A stretch of 64,000 nt of DNA from Leucaena leucocephala (GCA_037074615.1 CM073518.1:16506501-16570500), one strand, 5' to 3'; positions 11,262 to 24,569 are shown, counted from the stretch's first letter. Notes: a model not told the origin generated them from the letters alone. Numbers and translations are program-made.

Positions 11262-14200
11262 CTACTACTATAGAATTATTCATAGTTAACCGTTACTTTT
11301 GTTAATAATTGACAGTTTCAAACTGTCAACTATACGAGCATCATATATATTGTTTGGCATGTATATTTTTTATGGTTTAGAACCATTAATTATAGTGTAT
11401 CATAATTGATGGCTATGATAACCAAAACTGTCAATTAAAGATATCTCTAGTGTGGTCTTATGGGCTTTCTTACAATATTTGTTGATTTAGGCTAATAACC
11501 ATTATCTAATTATGCGATTTCTTTTTATAAATAATGGATGCACTATTTATGTAGCAGCCCCTGTTTACAAACACATATAGGATCACAGTATTGTATCTAT
11601 AAACCAATTCCAACAATATATCAATATCTATACAAAAGTACCTACTTGTATGTATAAACCAAATAATTAATTCTATCTATATAAATATAATATCTATACA
11701 AATTAAGTATGATCTACTAACTACTTAATTATATATATTGAATCTTCAAAACCACAACCAAAAAACATTTGTCTAACATAGTGGGGCCCACTGACAGTAT
11801 ATAGGCATAGCTATCTCTTCCATGACTTCTTCTAGTTGAGTGCACGAATATTCTTTACAATAAACATCAAGGAAATACTGTATGTCGAAACAAACAAGCT
11901 AATTAAATGTATAGTTTGAACTTTAATTAAGTTGACCACATGCATATATATATCTGAACAGGAATAATTGTGAGGGCATTGTGGGTGATGATGTCCTTCA
12001 TGAACTTCATGACGCAGTACCCACAAAATTCTCTTTACTTCGGTTGTTTTGGGCACTATAAAATAAACCACAAATAAAAGGTATCAGTCAGAGATATTGT
12101 AATAAACTATATTTGGTTGAATTGTTAATATAATATCTGCGTAAGTTTACTATATTCCACGTGCAGGCAGTATCAAAACTGCCTCCTTTGACCTGGGGCA
12201 TCTGAGGTATATATCAAATCCCAATTGCAATACATAAAAATCAACTTGTTAGGGTGATGTATCTTGATTAACAACAAAATATGAACTACCTATAGCTTAA
12301 TATATCTTATCGATATTCAACTCAAACTATTTCCTTCATTAATTAATTATGTTGCCTTCCTCCAGAAGTAAAAGTGATGGGGACATTTTGTCTTGCCACT
12401 GCCCCGACGTAGCTTTTGAACTTTGTAGGTTAAGTGGCCTGTCCTCTATTATTCCATACCACATGCAATTTCTTCATATCTATCCTTGCTTCTTTAACCT
12501 CCTTTATGACACAAAGACACCTCTTGATGTGTTGTGCCATGTCTCTCATTCTCCCACTATCAATTTGATCATTATTGGGGGTTGTTGGCTTGGATTATGA
12601 TTAGCATTGGAGGCACTAGCAGAAGTCATATTTATCTGTAGAAGCAAAACAAATGAGTAATAACTTCTTAGAGTAATAGAGCCTAATTTATTTCATTAAC
12701 CTGGTTGATAAAACTAATTAAGTGTCAATAACCTAGTACCAAGACTAATCAAACCTAGAGAGCTAACCTAATTCTTTTAAGTAACCAACATATAAGATAC
12801 AGATACAAAATTATGGATAAGATACAGAAATAACTCGAGCACACACAAAATTGGGAAAAAGAGAAGTCTGAACTCACCACGAGGAGGATGAACGAAAAGC
12901 AAGTGTTGGAAAGTAGTGCTTTGAGGTTTGGGGAGAGAGTGCACTCTGCTTTGGCATTCGCATGAAACCAATGACTACTGATGACCACAAACACAAAACC
13001 ATAAATAGAGGATAATAGTGAACATAGTGACGACGATGAAAGCCAAGAACCCACCAATGGAGAGCATGCAATATAGTGTAGTCTTGCTAGAAAATAATGG
13101 TCGGAGGGGTGCAGCCAGTATGAGCTTAAAATGAGTAAGGCAAGGAAATACTTTTGAAATGAATAAAGATTTTGAAAACTGCTAAGTTTTAAAAACATTA
13201 GTAATTGACAGTTCCTTATGAAAAATTGTTAACTAATATTTATTTAACCATTTCTCAAAAGGAATTGTCAAGTAATCACTTAAAAAATATTATTAGCGCC
13301 CCATCGTATTTGACAGTTTATATAAAAAACCGTAAAGTATAGTACAGCTTTTTCTAATAAAAATAACAACTTGGCGGGTTTTTATCAATAACCAACAACA
13401 AGTATTATACATTTTTTTTTTTTGATAAAACCAGATCACAAACATAGACATAGAAAAATAAATAACAGAAGAAGAAAATGAAAACAAAAATAGAATAAGG
13501 AATGAAAATAGAATAACACAAAACTAATTAAGAACTTAATCTTCTACATCATCATTTCATTACCTAAGGAAGGAGCGGATGCATCTGAGGTGATATTGTA
13601 TTCGATCTCATGGTGATCAAGAAGGAGGTTCAACTTTTTGTTCAAAATATAGCAATAGTTGTTAAGCCTCATCAGGCATCACTCAAAGCGAGAGAGCATG
13701 GTGAGGAGTGTTTGGTCGATAGGAGGAGGAGGCGCGCGAAGGCTAAGGAGGTGGGGCTTGAATGGAATAATAAGCTCTTTGGAGTTTCACTATTTTCTTC
13801 TTTTTGAGAGAGAATGATTTATGTTAGAGAGATGAGTTTAAATAGTAACATTCTCTTATTAAACCATGGATATACAAAAGGTGGTAACTGGAATGTCAAC
13901 TTTTACTTGAAGGTTCTATATAATAAACTGTTAAATATCCTAACAATATAATTGACAATTGTTAATGGAGAACTGTAAAGTATTATGGTTCTTTTTTTGT
14001 ATAATAATTTCTAAACTAAGCGAGATGTTCACTTTTTCTACCAATGATCTACCACAGTTAGCTATCCAAGTTCAATTAAATTACATAATTGTTTTCCAAA
14101 ATAAACATCAAAATAGAAAATAAGGCCTAATAATGTTCTTCATCACCACGAGTGTACTCCTCTACCCCTCCCTGCCCAAAAATGCCTCATCATCTTCAAT

Positions 14201-14895
14201 CTTATATCAACATCTTCTACAGGTTGAACATCATCATTCTTCTCAACGATGATATTAAAGATCATGTTCATAGTCCATGCATATCTAGTGAGCCTCCTCA
14301 TGGATCGATCGATGCGAGACACTATTAACAAGAGCGTCGAGTTGTTAAAGAGGAGGAGGAGTCAGAGGAGGGTAAGGGAATGGTGGTCAAACGAAATGAG
14401 CTCTCTAGCATCTCATGTTGAAGCAGAGAGAGAAGAAAATAATGACCCTAGCTAGTGAGGAAGATGAAAGAAAAGTAGGAAAAGATGACTTTATTAAATA
14501 GAGTAGAAGTGACGGCTTCAAATCATTGAATCACGTTGGAAGTTGGTAAATCAAACTTAAAGTTACTTGATTATATTGCCGAATGAGGAAGAAGAAGATT
14601 GTTAGAATATTCTACTTGACAGTTATGTTATAGCAACTATCAACTATTAATATACATGACGGTTCTACAAAAGAACTGTTAAATATATGGTATATTTCGT
14701 TTCATGGTTGTATGTGTAGAATCGTCAATTGATATTTTTATTTTTTAAAATTCAAATATAAACAGTATATTTAATAGTTATTACGTCTAAATGTGAACTA
14801 TTGGGCAAATATACTTGCTGATTTATGTTATATAATAGTGCTTCTCTATAATAGTCGAGTATGGGATGCCATATATTTAATATTCTGTAGTAGTG
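11262..14895 (-). mobile_element. Decayed CACTA-like DNA transposon
   Basis: The right end reads TATTCTGTAGTAGTG, the inverse of CACTACTACAGAATA. The left end CTACTACTATAGAATTATT is a degraded match. Both end regions carry many copies of a subterminal motif (TTGACAGTT, AACTGTTAA, AACTGTCAA), as CACTA elements do: near 11310-11430, 13205-13320, 13920-13985 and 14615-14720. A TNPA/Ptta-like exon lies on the minus strand near 12349-12596. The 3-bp target duplication is not recognisable because the left end is decayed. Hence the family is fairly sure and the exact left boundary less so. Confidence 0.6.
12349..12596 (-). pseudogene. TNPA/Ptta-type CACTA protein remnant
   Basis: The minus-strand reading gives KEVKEARIDMKKLHVVWNN, RGQAT, then KFKSYVGAVARQNVPITF. 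This is the pattern of the plant Ptta/En/Spm second protein (Transposase_24 group): an R/K-rich start, 'V.WN..GQ', then 'SY.G..AR..VPI'. A stop after RGQAT and loss of the expected continuation show decay. In intact elements the protein binds subterminal repeats and helps the main transposase. A homologous remnant lies at 49900-50830. Confidence 0.6.
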
Positions 14896-15270
14896 ATCTC
14901 TTAGAAATAGATTTGAGGCAATCATTGTTCCAAAAGATAATATGATCATGAGTTTATTTTTACTAAATCCCTCACAATACTAAACCTCAAAGACACCTTT
15001 GAGTCTAGCACCAAAAGAGAGAGACCTCACTCTAAAGGTGATATTGAGCCCACTTGGTGTATGGTAATGAATACGTTAATGCAATTAGTTCTAAAGTGAT
15101 CCAAAATCTACTAAACACCCAAACATATGCAAGATAATAGAGAATCAATTGAACCACATAAGTAGAACTAAAGTCATCCAAGGTGATTACAAAATATAAT
15201 CAAAAGTACCAACTACAAAATACAATCCCTAAGACCTAGGTAATCATAAATACACAAGTAGAACTAAAGT
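14896..15270. other. Non-coding spacer
   Basis: No exon or element boundary was recognised. The stretch has several 'accaaaagagagagacctca'-like purine-rich runs and nothing further that I can support. Confidence 0.4.
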
Positions 15271-15700
15271 TTGAAGTTAAACTCTCCTTTGAAACTCATG
15301 AACTCAAGCCACCATCACCTTCTTCAAGAGTTAGAGCTCCTAATAACACATGGCTTGAAGAACATCACCAAGAGAATGAATCCTTCAGCCATAGTTGGTG
15401 GAAAAGGAGGAAGAATGGAGAAAATGTACAGAAATAGAGTAAAGGTGATGGATAGAGTGAATAATGGAATAAATAGAGAGAGAAAAGGTGGACAAATGAA
15501 TAGAAGTGAAGGAATAGCTAGAAATTCAGGGTTTAGGTTGATTTTGGTCCTTGGAAACCTAAAATGATGAATTGGGTTGCGTCCTCCAAGCGAGTGCTCT
15601 GAATTTGGCCCAAAAACCCAATTTTGCAAATGTTGACAAGTGTGATGCGGTGCATTTGTCCATTAGTGAATTTTTGCATTTTTGGTCTCTTAGTCCTTTT
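15271..15700. repeat. Unclassified repeat shared with 50884-51240
   Basis: Sequence with CTTCTTCAAGAGTTAG, a purine-rich tract (GGAAGAATGGAGAAAA) and then 'ttaggttgattttggtcctt' has the same order of blocks as 50920-51240. The 98-codon open frame here (15271-15567) is low in complexity, and the second copy does not conserve its frame. It is therefore more likely untranslated retroelement leader or LTR than a gene. Confidence 0.4.
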
Positions 15701-15726
15701 CTATTTTTTCTTAAATCCTAAGCTAC

Positions 15727-17209
15727 TGATGAGGCACTCGGATTGTCGCAGTCCGAGCCATTAAAATAAAGTTAATTGCACCCAATATAGTATAAGGCAC
15801 AACCCTATCGTTCTTCTCAAGGAGCCTTTCTAAAGGAATCCTAGCAAATTGGATGTCAAAAACAATGAAAACCTGAGTAAGGATAAAATGGTTTTGGGGT
15901 TTGGTTGATTTTTGCAATAAAATAATGGTGCAGAAAAGTAGATATTTTTTTGGATATTTTGATTAAGCTGGAAACTGGTTGGCTTGTTGAAAGAATATGT
16001 TATGAAAGACTCTTGATGATGAAAACGTATCTATCCTCGCTCTTAATTGAATATTGGAGTTTAAAATTGCCAAGTCTTGAGTAAAACCTCAATCGGTCGA
16101 TTGAGTCCAGAACCCTAATCTTCTTTAAACTCCTTTAATCAAAGCTAGTTTAAAGACTATTAGCGAACTGTTAGAAACCACTTAGCGTGTAATTAACCCT
16201 AGATTATGAGAACGCCCTCGAATGGTCATCAATCGAAAACCCTAGATTTCAAGCAATTGAATTGATTTGCACCGATTGCTGAAAATAACCCAACTTTCTT
16301 AAAATTGAAACAGAAATATTAAATTAAAATCCAACGTTCAAACATCCATAATCAAATTACAACAGTCTAATTTAACAATGATTAATCGATATTCAAAACT
16401 TGTTCATATGATGAAAACCCTAGATCTAGCAGCAATCATAACATGACAAGATGCAAATTAGAATAGAAGAAACTCCCTGGTTTAGTTCATGAGCTCAAGA
16501 TATGAGATCTATCACCAAGAGACTAAGGATTTAGCCTCTCATGACTTCTGCTGTTCTGCAATCGCTGTTCAGGTGTGATGCCATTAAGAAACGATGGAAA
16601 GATGAAGGGTGAATGTGAAGAAATCTGTGGAAAGGGTTAGAAAAGATGGAAGATGCGTGTAAGTTGTCGAATCGATCTTCAGAGAATGTGTGAGTACTGC
16701 TTCTTAGCCTAATTAGGTCTAAAACCATCCTCCCCCCTCACGGCAGCTTGCCTCGCCTTTTATTTATGCTTGACCTAATTCAAAACGCGTAGTTTTAGCG
16801 ATTTTGCATTTTACTCGCGACCTGATCCATGCTCTTTAGTCGCGACCTGTGAACATAGAGAATCTTCTAGAAGAATCAAGGTCACGACCGGAGGACACTT
16901 TGGTCACGATGAAAAAGTACAGAAACGTGATTTGACTTTCATTGACTTGTGATTTCTTTCCTGGTCCTTGCTCTCTTCCAAAATACCTGCAATTCAACAT
17001 AAAAGCTAGCTCTAAAAGTCCAAATCAATAAATGACAATATATGTGCAGTTTGGAAGAGTTATTTTACCATTTTACCCTTTAATTAGCACACTACCACGC
17101 ACAATCATGTAATATACAAAAGTACAATTTAAGGCATGAAATAAATGGTAAAGTTACAATAAAGCTCTTAAAAATGTCGTAGAAACCATATACAAAATGT
17201 GTCTTATCA
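15727..17209 (-). mobile_element. 3' LTR of an Athila-like element (minus strand)
   Basis: On the minus strand the stretch begins TGATAAGACACATTTTG at 17209, directly after a polypurine tract. It matches the plus-strand LTR starting at 48208, including ATGAGAGGCTA with TTGAACTCAT-like text and the 'gaatatcgatt' phrase. The lower edge is uncertain: a small hairpin CTCGGA-TTGTCGCAG-TCCGAG lies at 15738-15759. No coding sequence. This LTR and its internal flank (17210-18701) are an inverted, truncated second copy of the plus-strand element ending near 49.2 kb. Confidence 0.6.
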
Positions 17210-17228
17210 ATTCCCCCAAACTTGAACC
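17210..17228 (-). other. Polypurine tract, minus-strand Athila-like element
   Basis: The minus strand reads GTTTGGGGGAAT immediately before TGATAAG. The plus-strand copy has GTATGGGGGAAT at 48196-48207 before the same TGATAAG. This is where plus-strand DNA synthesis primes in LTR retroelements. Confidence 0.65.
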
Positions 17229-18701
17229 TTTGTACTCCTGGACAAAGAAATGAATCACACCTAGAACAACAATATTAAATCCAAGATAACAACGTAATCC
17301 ATAGTGTGACTTGAAAACAATTAATCCACCATCTTTTGGGAATGCAAAAGTGATAATGTGAGCAATGCCAAGTAATTAACTACTAAACGAAGTCAACCTC
17401 AACTGTATGAGCGTAATAGATCCTCTTTTAGCTCTCTATTTTCTCTCAGTGTTAGGGTTCTTTCACTTAGATTCAAATTGGAAAACATCCTACCATAAGC
17501 TTGCAATGGCTCTAAATCTTAACAACTATATAGCACTTATGCAAAGAATTAAGAGGTCTTTTAGGGTTGTAATGATGGAGATAGGCCACGTGGAATGGAA
17601 TATGAAGTATAGAAAGTTTTATATGCATTCAACAAAGAGTACATAGCTTGAAATCATGTCTCTAGAGATGCAGAAATGATGATTGTGCTAATAGGAGTTG
17701 ATAATAGTGCCTTCCTCATTTCTCTTTTCTTTTCTTTTTGTTTTCTTTTCTTCAATCTTTTCTTGCACTCTTTTTTTTTCAGTGCAATATGCTTTTTCTC
17801 TTTTTCTTTTATTTGGCACCTCATGCACAAAAGTTGTAGCACAGCAACACAACAGTAATGAATTTTTTACATGAATAAAGATTTATTTCGAAATGATGTT
17901 TATGCATATATGACTTTCTATAAAAATTGATGAAAAGATAAAGTGATGGGCTTAAAGGGGGTGACTAAGGATACAATATGTAGTGGGCTTGTGTTTGGGA
18001 TAAAAGGGTTTAGAAATGAATGCCTCTATCATGTTCAATTCATAAATACGCAAGTAATTCTCAATTCAGAGCCAAGAAAAGTTCTAGAGGATATAAACCA
18101 ATTGAATAATCACTCAATATAGAATGTAAGGCCGAGAATCCTTCCAACAAGGGTTTTGATCTAATTTGCTCATAAGCTAAAGTCTCAAACAATATTCATC
18201 ATTCACTAGGCATTAAAACGCTTATCACAACTGAAAACCCTCTAAACGATGATTTAAAAGTTTCAAGGTAATCACTTAGAACCATGTGATAATCCCAAAT
18301 TTAATAGAAAGAGCTTAGGTGTTTCAAATTCAATATCCAAGATTTTCAAATAAAAATTCAAGTGTGGCAATGGTTTCTAGGAGCTAAAAAGGTTTTGAAA
18401 TAAGGGGCAATGAATCATTTGTAAGAGCATTTTAGTAGTTCAAAAGGGACCCTTCTATACAGCATTGCACAAGGCAAAGAGAAGGTAAATGGATATTTTC
18501 AAAAGTAGGTCGCGATCGAATACAGTAATCTTCACGACCAATTTTCCCAGGGTTACATGCTCAGAATTATCAAAACACCTGGTCGCGACATAGGAAGGTT
18601 CCTGTCACAACTCAAATACACAGAGAGAAATAGTTGCGACAGGGAAGGTATTCACGTTGCGACGTAAATCAATAGAGAGATATTGTCGTGACCATAAAGC
18701 A
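17229..18701 (-). mobile_element. Non-coding internal 3' region of Athila-like element
   Basis: This matches 46460-48195 in inverted orientation. For example 'gaatgcctctatcatgttc' near 18018 corresponds to 'tagaggcattcatttctac' near 47401, and the GTGATTCAyTTCTTTGTCC block lies next to the tract. It carries several GTCGYGAC-type palindromes (18508, 18580, 18685). It is cut off at 18701 by the start of a different LTR. Confidence 0.6.
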
Positions 18702-19776
18702 TGTAACACCCCAATTTTCAGGTCAGAGACTTAGAAAGTAGCCTGAAATAGATATATCCCTTTAAGCAGAAATCTTGGAAACATACAGAAGGTTTTTAGG
18801 GACTAAGCTATAAATAAGTGAAAGTTCGGGGACTTATGTATAAATAGTGAAAGTCCCTGGAGATATGATGGCCATTTATGCAAAGAAAGGGATTAAATTG
18901 TAAAAGAAAGAAAATGAAGGGACTTAAGTGCAAATATGAAAAGTATAAAGCCAAAAACGAAAAGTAGACAAAAAGGTGGGGTCCTTAAGTGTAATTTTAG
19001 CCAAATAAAAGGGACTTAATTGAAAAGAAGAAAAGTTCCTTGGGGCTAAAGTATAATTAAAGAAAGTCAGGCCGGAAGAGGTTTGGACTGTCCGAAAGCA
19101 TTTCAGTCCCAGATTTCACCAGTAGAGAGAGCAAGTGATGCTCGATAATCTGGCTTAATACAGGAAATTTTCAAGACTCCAGATAGCCAGAAATGATCTG
19201 ATCGTCTAAAAGTTATAAAAATTCCTACCGGATATCCTAGATTTCAGATATAAGTGAGAAAATACAGGATGATGCGTCCTGATGGGATGGATGTCAGGAA
19301 ACTGACAGAATACCGATAGGAGGCCTATAGAAAAAGTTATTCGCAAATTAGAAAATCCAGACGGGAGTGTGAGGCCTCCGGGTATCCGATAGGGAGATTT
19401 ATCGGTATTTGAAAAGGGACTGAATGAGTTCGGATGACCTCAGTCAGATGACTGTTATGACCCATAGGGATGCCTAAACACAGTAGGCCAGTGTATCTGG
19501 TAAAAGGACCCAGTGTCGGGAGATGTGTAGAAACGGTGCATAATAGTTGAAGTACTCGATGAACATGGGTAGAGGAAGATTTCTCGTAATGTGTGCCATG
19601 AAGGTAATGGACCCTGAAAGGCCCAATAATGGCGCCATCAAAGGCCCAATAAGACACTTGGACTGATAGGTGGGCCAGTGTTCAGCAGAACCCCGGAAAA
19701 GTGTGAAATTACGAAAATGCCCCTGTGTTGTACTAAAGGGTAGTAGATGCATGAAGGGTATTTTGGTGATTCTGGA
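18702..19776 (+). mobile_element. Gypsy LTR fragment (Tekay/Del-like), plus strand
   Basis: It begins TGTAACACCCCAATTTTCAG, the typical start of plant Tekay/Del-type LTRs, and has the family's phrases 'gggactaagctataaataag' and GTGAAATTACGAAAATGCCC. It ends where an oppositely oriented LTR-like end (TGTCACATCC) begins at 19777. Its start resembles the minus-strand LTR start at 32326. No protein is encoded. Confidence 0.6.
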
Positions 19777-20396
19777 TGTCACATCCTTATTTTTACATAT
19801 CTTAAGGACCATTCAGTAGCACTTAGAACCACTTTCAAGGTCATTGAAGTCTAAACTCTTAATCTGGAATTTTTTCCTCATTGGGTACTGTTCCCTGTGG
19901 CAAATTCCAGATGAGTGACCTGACTTTGAAAAATCATAACTAATTATAGAAAAATCAAAATGAAGTGGTTCAAATTGTTACATGAAGATAACTTAATTAT
20001 GTTTCAGGGAAAAATCATTGGTTGACCACTCCTTGACAAATTCAACGTGGGTCAACGTTTCAACTTTACTATTCATCCAGTGATTTTCTCCTGAATCCAG
20101 CATTCTGGTCCCAATTTTCACAATTTATATCTTTTCATATAGACATTCAAATGAAGAATTCTATATATAAAATTAAATCTTAGGATTTCTACTACTTACC
20201 ATAAAAATATCATATATTTATTCAACCATTTACTATTTTTAATGATTTACCAAACATCAATAGGTCTCCACGGGTTACTGTTCATGAGGCCATTTTTCAG
20301 CAACCAACCTTACATATTAGTGTATACATACACCACATATCAGTCAAATATGCCAGATAACAATCATTATTAAACAATTAACTGTTATACATCAGT
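19777..20396 (-). mobile_element. Old gypsy LTR, 3' part, interrupted
   Basis: It starts TGTCACATCCTTATTTTTAC, which matches the left end of the LTR at 54103 (TGTTGTGTCCTTATTTTTAC), and continues with the shared 'tgaagtggttcaaat' phrase. It runs up to the 10.8-kb element at 20402. The stretch 31165-32326 beyond that element ends in GGGATGTTACA and may be the other part of the same LTR. The two parts are then separated by the insertion. Confidence 0.5.
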
Positions 20397-20401
20397 GCAT
20401 G
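20397..20401. repeat. Candidate target duplication GCATG (left)
   Basis: GCATG stands at 20397-20401, and again at 31160-31164, directly after the right LTR ends in TTACA. The match continues for three more bases (GCATGATT). The LTR lengths implied by this left boundary (2704 and 2694 bp) agree, which supports it, although the left LTR would not then start with the usual TG. Confidence 0.45.
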
Positions 20402-23105
20402 ATTAACCTCCTCATATTTCTATTACATTTTTCGTTGTCTAAAATCCGGCAGCATAACTGCTACATTTCTTCTGTAGAAAGTAACAGATCTTGTACCGAT
20501 TCGGTAATTCCCGTAGGAACTACCATTCTACGTAAGTACCCAGGAAAGACTGGATGAACCTGCTAGGTCCACTCACTTCCAGCCTCCTTAGACAGCACCT
20601 ACGTACACAGTACTTTGTATAGTCTACCCAGCACAACGGCATTTTCTAGAAAATATCTTTGAATCTTAACCTTAACCTTAACCTCAAAAACATGAATTTT
20701 CCATTAATTGTTCCAGAACACATAACCAATCTCTTTGGCCTTTCATACATTCATATACATTATGGGGTTATGCCATAATTATTTGATACATTTATTTCAT
20801 CATTTACTATTATACCTTTTCATCATGAACATTGTTGCTCAACTTGTCATATAACAACATTACATGCAACAATTCGCACATTTATTACATAGAATTCAAA
20901 TCTTCCAATTCCCAACCTCTCTTCATGCCTCTTTATCTTCTTCACTCATTCGTAAACCTGTGGGTTTGGGATTACATGGATGGGGTGAGATTTCTGGGGA
21001 AATCTCAGTAGCAAACGGTACTAAACAATGCATGCATTAAAGTAAATACTTGTGCTTGCTTGTGAAAGTGTAAACATTGTGTAATGTGCATGCTTCCATG
21101 TAACATATGAAATACAATTGGCCAAGGTAATCATAGAAACAGAGCTTCAATCATATACACATATGCACACAATTCAACAAAGTCATAGCACAATCAAGCA
21201 TAACATTCAATACATACAAGTTTAGGGTAAGTTTACTACCTTATTGCTTTACTTCTTTCCACTTTAACTTTGCTTCTTCCTTCTTACTTTTCCTTGCTAT
21301 GTGGCTGCCCTCTTTTGAGCACACCAAGCAATTCCTAACATCACATTACCATCCAACCATTACAATCTAACTTCTCTTGAACACTAAGCTTACTTTAAGT
21401 AACATAACTTCCTTTAATCTTTACCAATTGACTTAGCCTTTGAATCAATTGATGTCTTGACCTTACCCTACACAATTTGGCCTTTTGAATCCATTTATGA
21501 ACTCAAAACAACCAAATTCCAGCAACTATGCACTGTTCCGGACAGATTTGAAAAACATGCATAATTCTTTCAAAAATTCTCATTTTGATTCCAATGCTTC
21601 CCATACTTGTTCCTCCACTTTTCCCCCACACAAAATCTCATTTTAAGACCATTGGAAGCATCAAAATCATGAAATTCAAATCACTGTTCATGCGAGTGAA
21701 CAGTACCCGTGAGGAATTTTCAACATTATAACCTTTAATTCCAATGGTTTCCAAGGTTCAAAACCTTTCCAATCCTACACAAAATCATCATATAAACTCA
21801 ATGGAAGCATTAAATCATTGAAATTCCATTTCCTTCTATCATGAACAGTGCATGAACAGTGCAAACCGAAATGGTAAAGTCAAGAACATCAACTTACTTC
21901 ACAACCAAGCATGTAACTAACTTGTTTAAGCTTGTCTTAACTATCTATGACTTAAAACTCATATTCCTTTCACATATACACAAAAATTCCAGAAGCATTT
22001 CCCCAATATTTAAGCCTAAAAAATCACTTAAACTCAAGCACAAACCATAAGAACAAAAGGTAGAAGCAAGGAGACAACTTACCTTACTTGCTCCTTCAAG
22101 ACCCTTGCTTCTTCCTTGCTTTCTTCCACTTTCTTTCTCTAGAACTCACTTATCTTTCTAAAGGAGCTCTTGGGTGTGAAGAATGAATGGAAAGGGGGGT
22201 ATTTATAGCAAAAGTCATGTGCCATTTGAAGGCCAAGATCACTTTGGAAACTATTTGATCTAATGGTTAAAGGTTTGATCTTGGAATGTCTTTTCACTTT
22301 TCACTCAAGACCTTACCACCATGACATCACTAGCATGGCCTCCCTTGGTACACCTAACCCTTCCTCTTTTTGGGTGCCATTCTTGTGTCCTTGTGGGTCC
22401 CACCATGTGCAACACCTAATTCTTACTTTATTCTCTTTTTCTTTCTTTTCAAAAATCCATAAATTATTTATTATTTGGACTTGGGCTCCAAGATAACTTT
22501 TGGGCCTTATTGGGCTTCCCTAGGACGAAATATTGGGCCTCTTTTAGGACCAATAGCTAACTGGCCCAAATCCCAATGTACTTTCCTCATACCGATATCC
22601 GTAAATTATCCTGATCTCAGAATAAATGCTAAACACCTCCTTTAATTGTTCTAACATTTTTAGAAATTCATTCTAATATAAAATGAATTCTCTACAAAGT
22701 TTCATAATTTTCTGAGACCCAGAAGTCCTGTTAAAAATTACATATGTTTCCTTTAACCCTTTATCGGTGTCCTTTTTCACCGTAAATTCCATAATTAATT
22801 CTACAGGACTCCTTTTTGACTTCTGTCAACTCCATAAATTCTCATATTAATTATAATAATTTACTATCAAATTTCCTCTGATATCCATCCATTGTGTGAA
22901 ATGACCAAAATGCCCTCCATTTACTTCTAGTTTCTTAAGGCTTCACAGTGGCATTTTTGTAATTTTGCACTTTGGCTCTTAGACTTTCTTCCTCTTCCAA
23001 TTAATCATTTTCTTTACATAAATATGGCCACATCTTTTCCTAAACATCTCATATATTTTATTCAATCTGTACATACAACTTAGTACAGAAATTAGGGATG
23101 TTACA
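20402..23105 (-). repeat. 3' LTR of the 10.8-kb element
   Basis: From 20492 to 23105 it is nearly the same as 28559-31159 and, inverted, as 38961-41570. The outer 90 bp (20402-20491) do not match the other two copies convincingly. An antisense open frame of 77 codons (22263-22496) is present in every copy simply because the LTRs are near-identical; it is not a gene. Confidence 0.75.
22200..22207 (-). promoter_or_regulatory. LTR TATA box (3' LTR)
   Basis: The minus strand reads TATAAATA, followed by CCCCCCTTTCCATTC. The same box occurs at 39860-39867 in the solo LTR. It is the likely core promoter of the retroelement transcript. Confidence 0.6.
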
Positions 23106-23121
23106 TTTCTCTCCCCCTTAA
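23106..23121 (-). other. Polypurine tract
   Basis: The minus strand reads TTAAGGGGGAGAGAAA directly before TGTAACATCCC of the 3' LTR. It marks the end of the internal region and fixes the element's orientation. Confidence 0.85.
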
Positions 23122-24569
23122 AATAAATTTCGTCCTCGAAATTTACTTGTACCTTAGTCAACAATCTTAAATATACATCCTCTTTAAATCTCTTTCTGCT
23201 TTATGACTAAGAATTGGGGTATCCATCTCTTACCTTTTATCTTATTATCTAGCGGAGTACTTTCAATATCCGCTTCATGTCCTTGCTGTCATTACTCTTT
23301 TTGTATCAGTCAACTTAATTGGAGTTTATTTCTACTTCATCACGGCACTTGATCTTGTGCTATGCATCCATTTGCTTATGGACAACTCCTTGTACTAGAC
23401 TTGAGAGTAGTGTCCATTTCTTTCATATCAAACTCTCTCGAATATTATTGTATTCGGGAGTTTCCCTCACTCACTCATCATACTTTCTAACACTTATCCC
23501 TTATTACTTCTCTTAGCATCTCGCAGAATTCTTTAACATCCGTAAAGCTTCATCCTCTTTTTGTATATAAACTCTTATAACTCTATTGTTGCTCTTATCA
23601 TCTTTAATGATTCAACATCATACAGAGAGAGGACTTATGCAATTATTCTTTTCTTTACTTTACTACTAAGTAGGAGCATATACTCTAACATGCATAATGC
23701 CTGGCCAATATCTTGTAGGACTGTATACTTGCTCCTAAATGTAAAGATCTAACATTCTCTTATGACTTTATCAGCCTCTCAGGAGAGTATTGCTCTTTTG
23801 CTTATCGTTCTCCTGAACAAAGTCATAATTTAAATCTTTCATTTCAAATCCACTCTTATTTGGACTTGGCAGAAGGGTTTTAATCCTTTAATGTTCATAA
23901 CCTTTCTAACTTTTCATAACTTTGTTTATCATTCATCATATATATGCCAAACTTCTATGGCATTTACACTCTTTCATTTCTTACCCCTTAACATCTTGGT
24001 GTAACTCCAGGGTCTATCTTACTTTAACTTTTCACTTTTCTTACCTTGTCCATCTATACCAACTTCTGTGACAACTGGACCCTTTTTCATTACTCTTTCT
24101 TAGACTACTCATGCCTAAACATCTTTCTGGATGAAGGCTACATTGCTCTGCTAAGCCTTAGCATTCTCTATCTCATAGAACTACTGGGTTCTATCTTTAC
24201 TTTAGACCTTCTTCTCTAGGTATCTCTAGCCTTTTAATCTTTTTATCCTCATCTGGAGGATTTATCTGCTCATACTTTTCTGTTCTCAAAACATATGGGG
24301 TTCTCTTCTTTGTTTCTCAGGCATACTTCTATACAACTTTTGAATATCAGCACTCAGACTTTAACTTGGACTCCGTCTTTGTTTAAAGAAAACTAAGTTC
24401 AGTCTGTATAATATAGGCTATATGAGGAAAATCATTATAAATAATTTTTCTGGATGAGTTTATCAACTAGTGAAGCTTCCTTACCTTAACTTCGTCTTTG
24501 GCATTCATCTTCCCAAAGAGATACTATATTGTACTCATATCTCATGGCTCATTACTTTCCTTAGGCTAG

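Noticed and set aside
12755..13198. Longest minus-strand frame of the left half, 147 codons, hydrophobic
   Set aside because: It lies in the CACTA-like element, has a serine/leucine-rich composition typical of chance frames, overlaps other open frames, and shows no family motif.
15271..15567. 98-codon frame as a possible small gene
   Set aside because: The related repeat at 50884-51240 does not keep the frame, and the composition is low in complexity.
20667..20690. CTTAACCTTAACCTTAACC, telomere-like run (also near 28737 and inverted near 41370)
   Set aside because: The unit AACCTT is not the plant telomere unit (CCCTAAA), and the run is simply part of the LTR sequence in all three copies.
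22263..22496. A 77-codon open frame present in three near-identical copies (22263-22496, 30343-30576, 39571-39804)
   Set aside because: All three lie inside the 2.7-kb LTRs and run antisense to the element. Their identity reflects LTR identity, not selection on a protein, and no family resemblance is seen.
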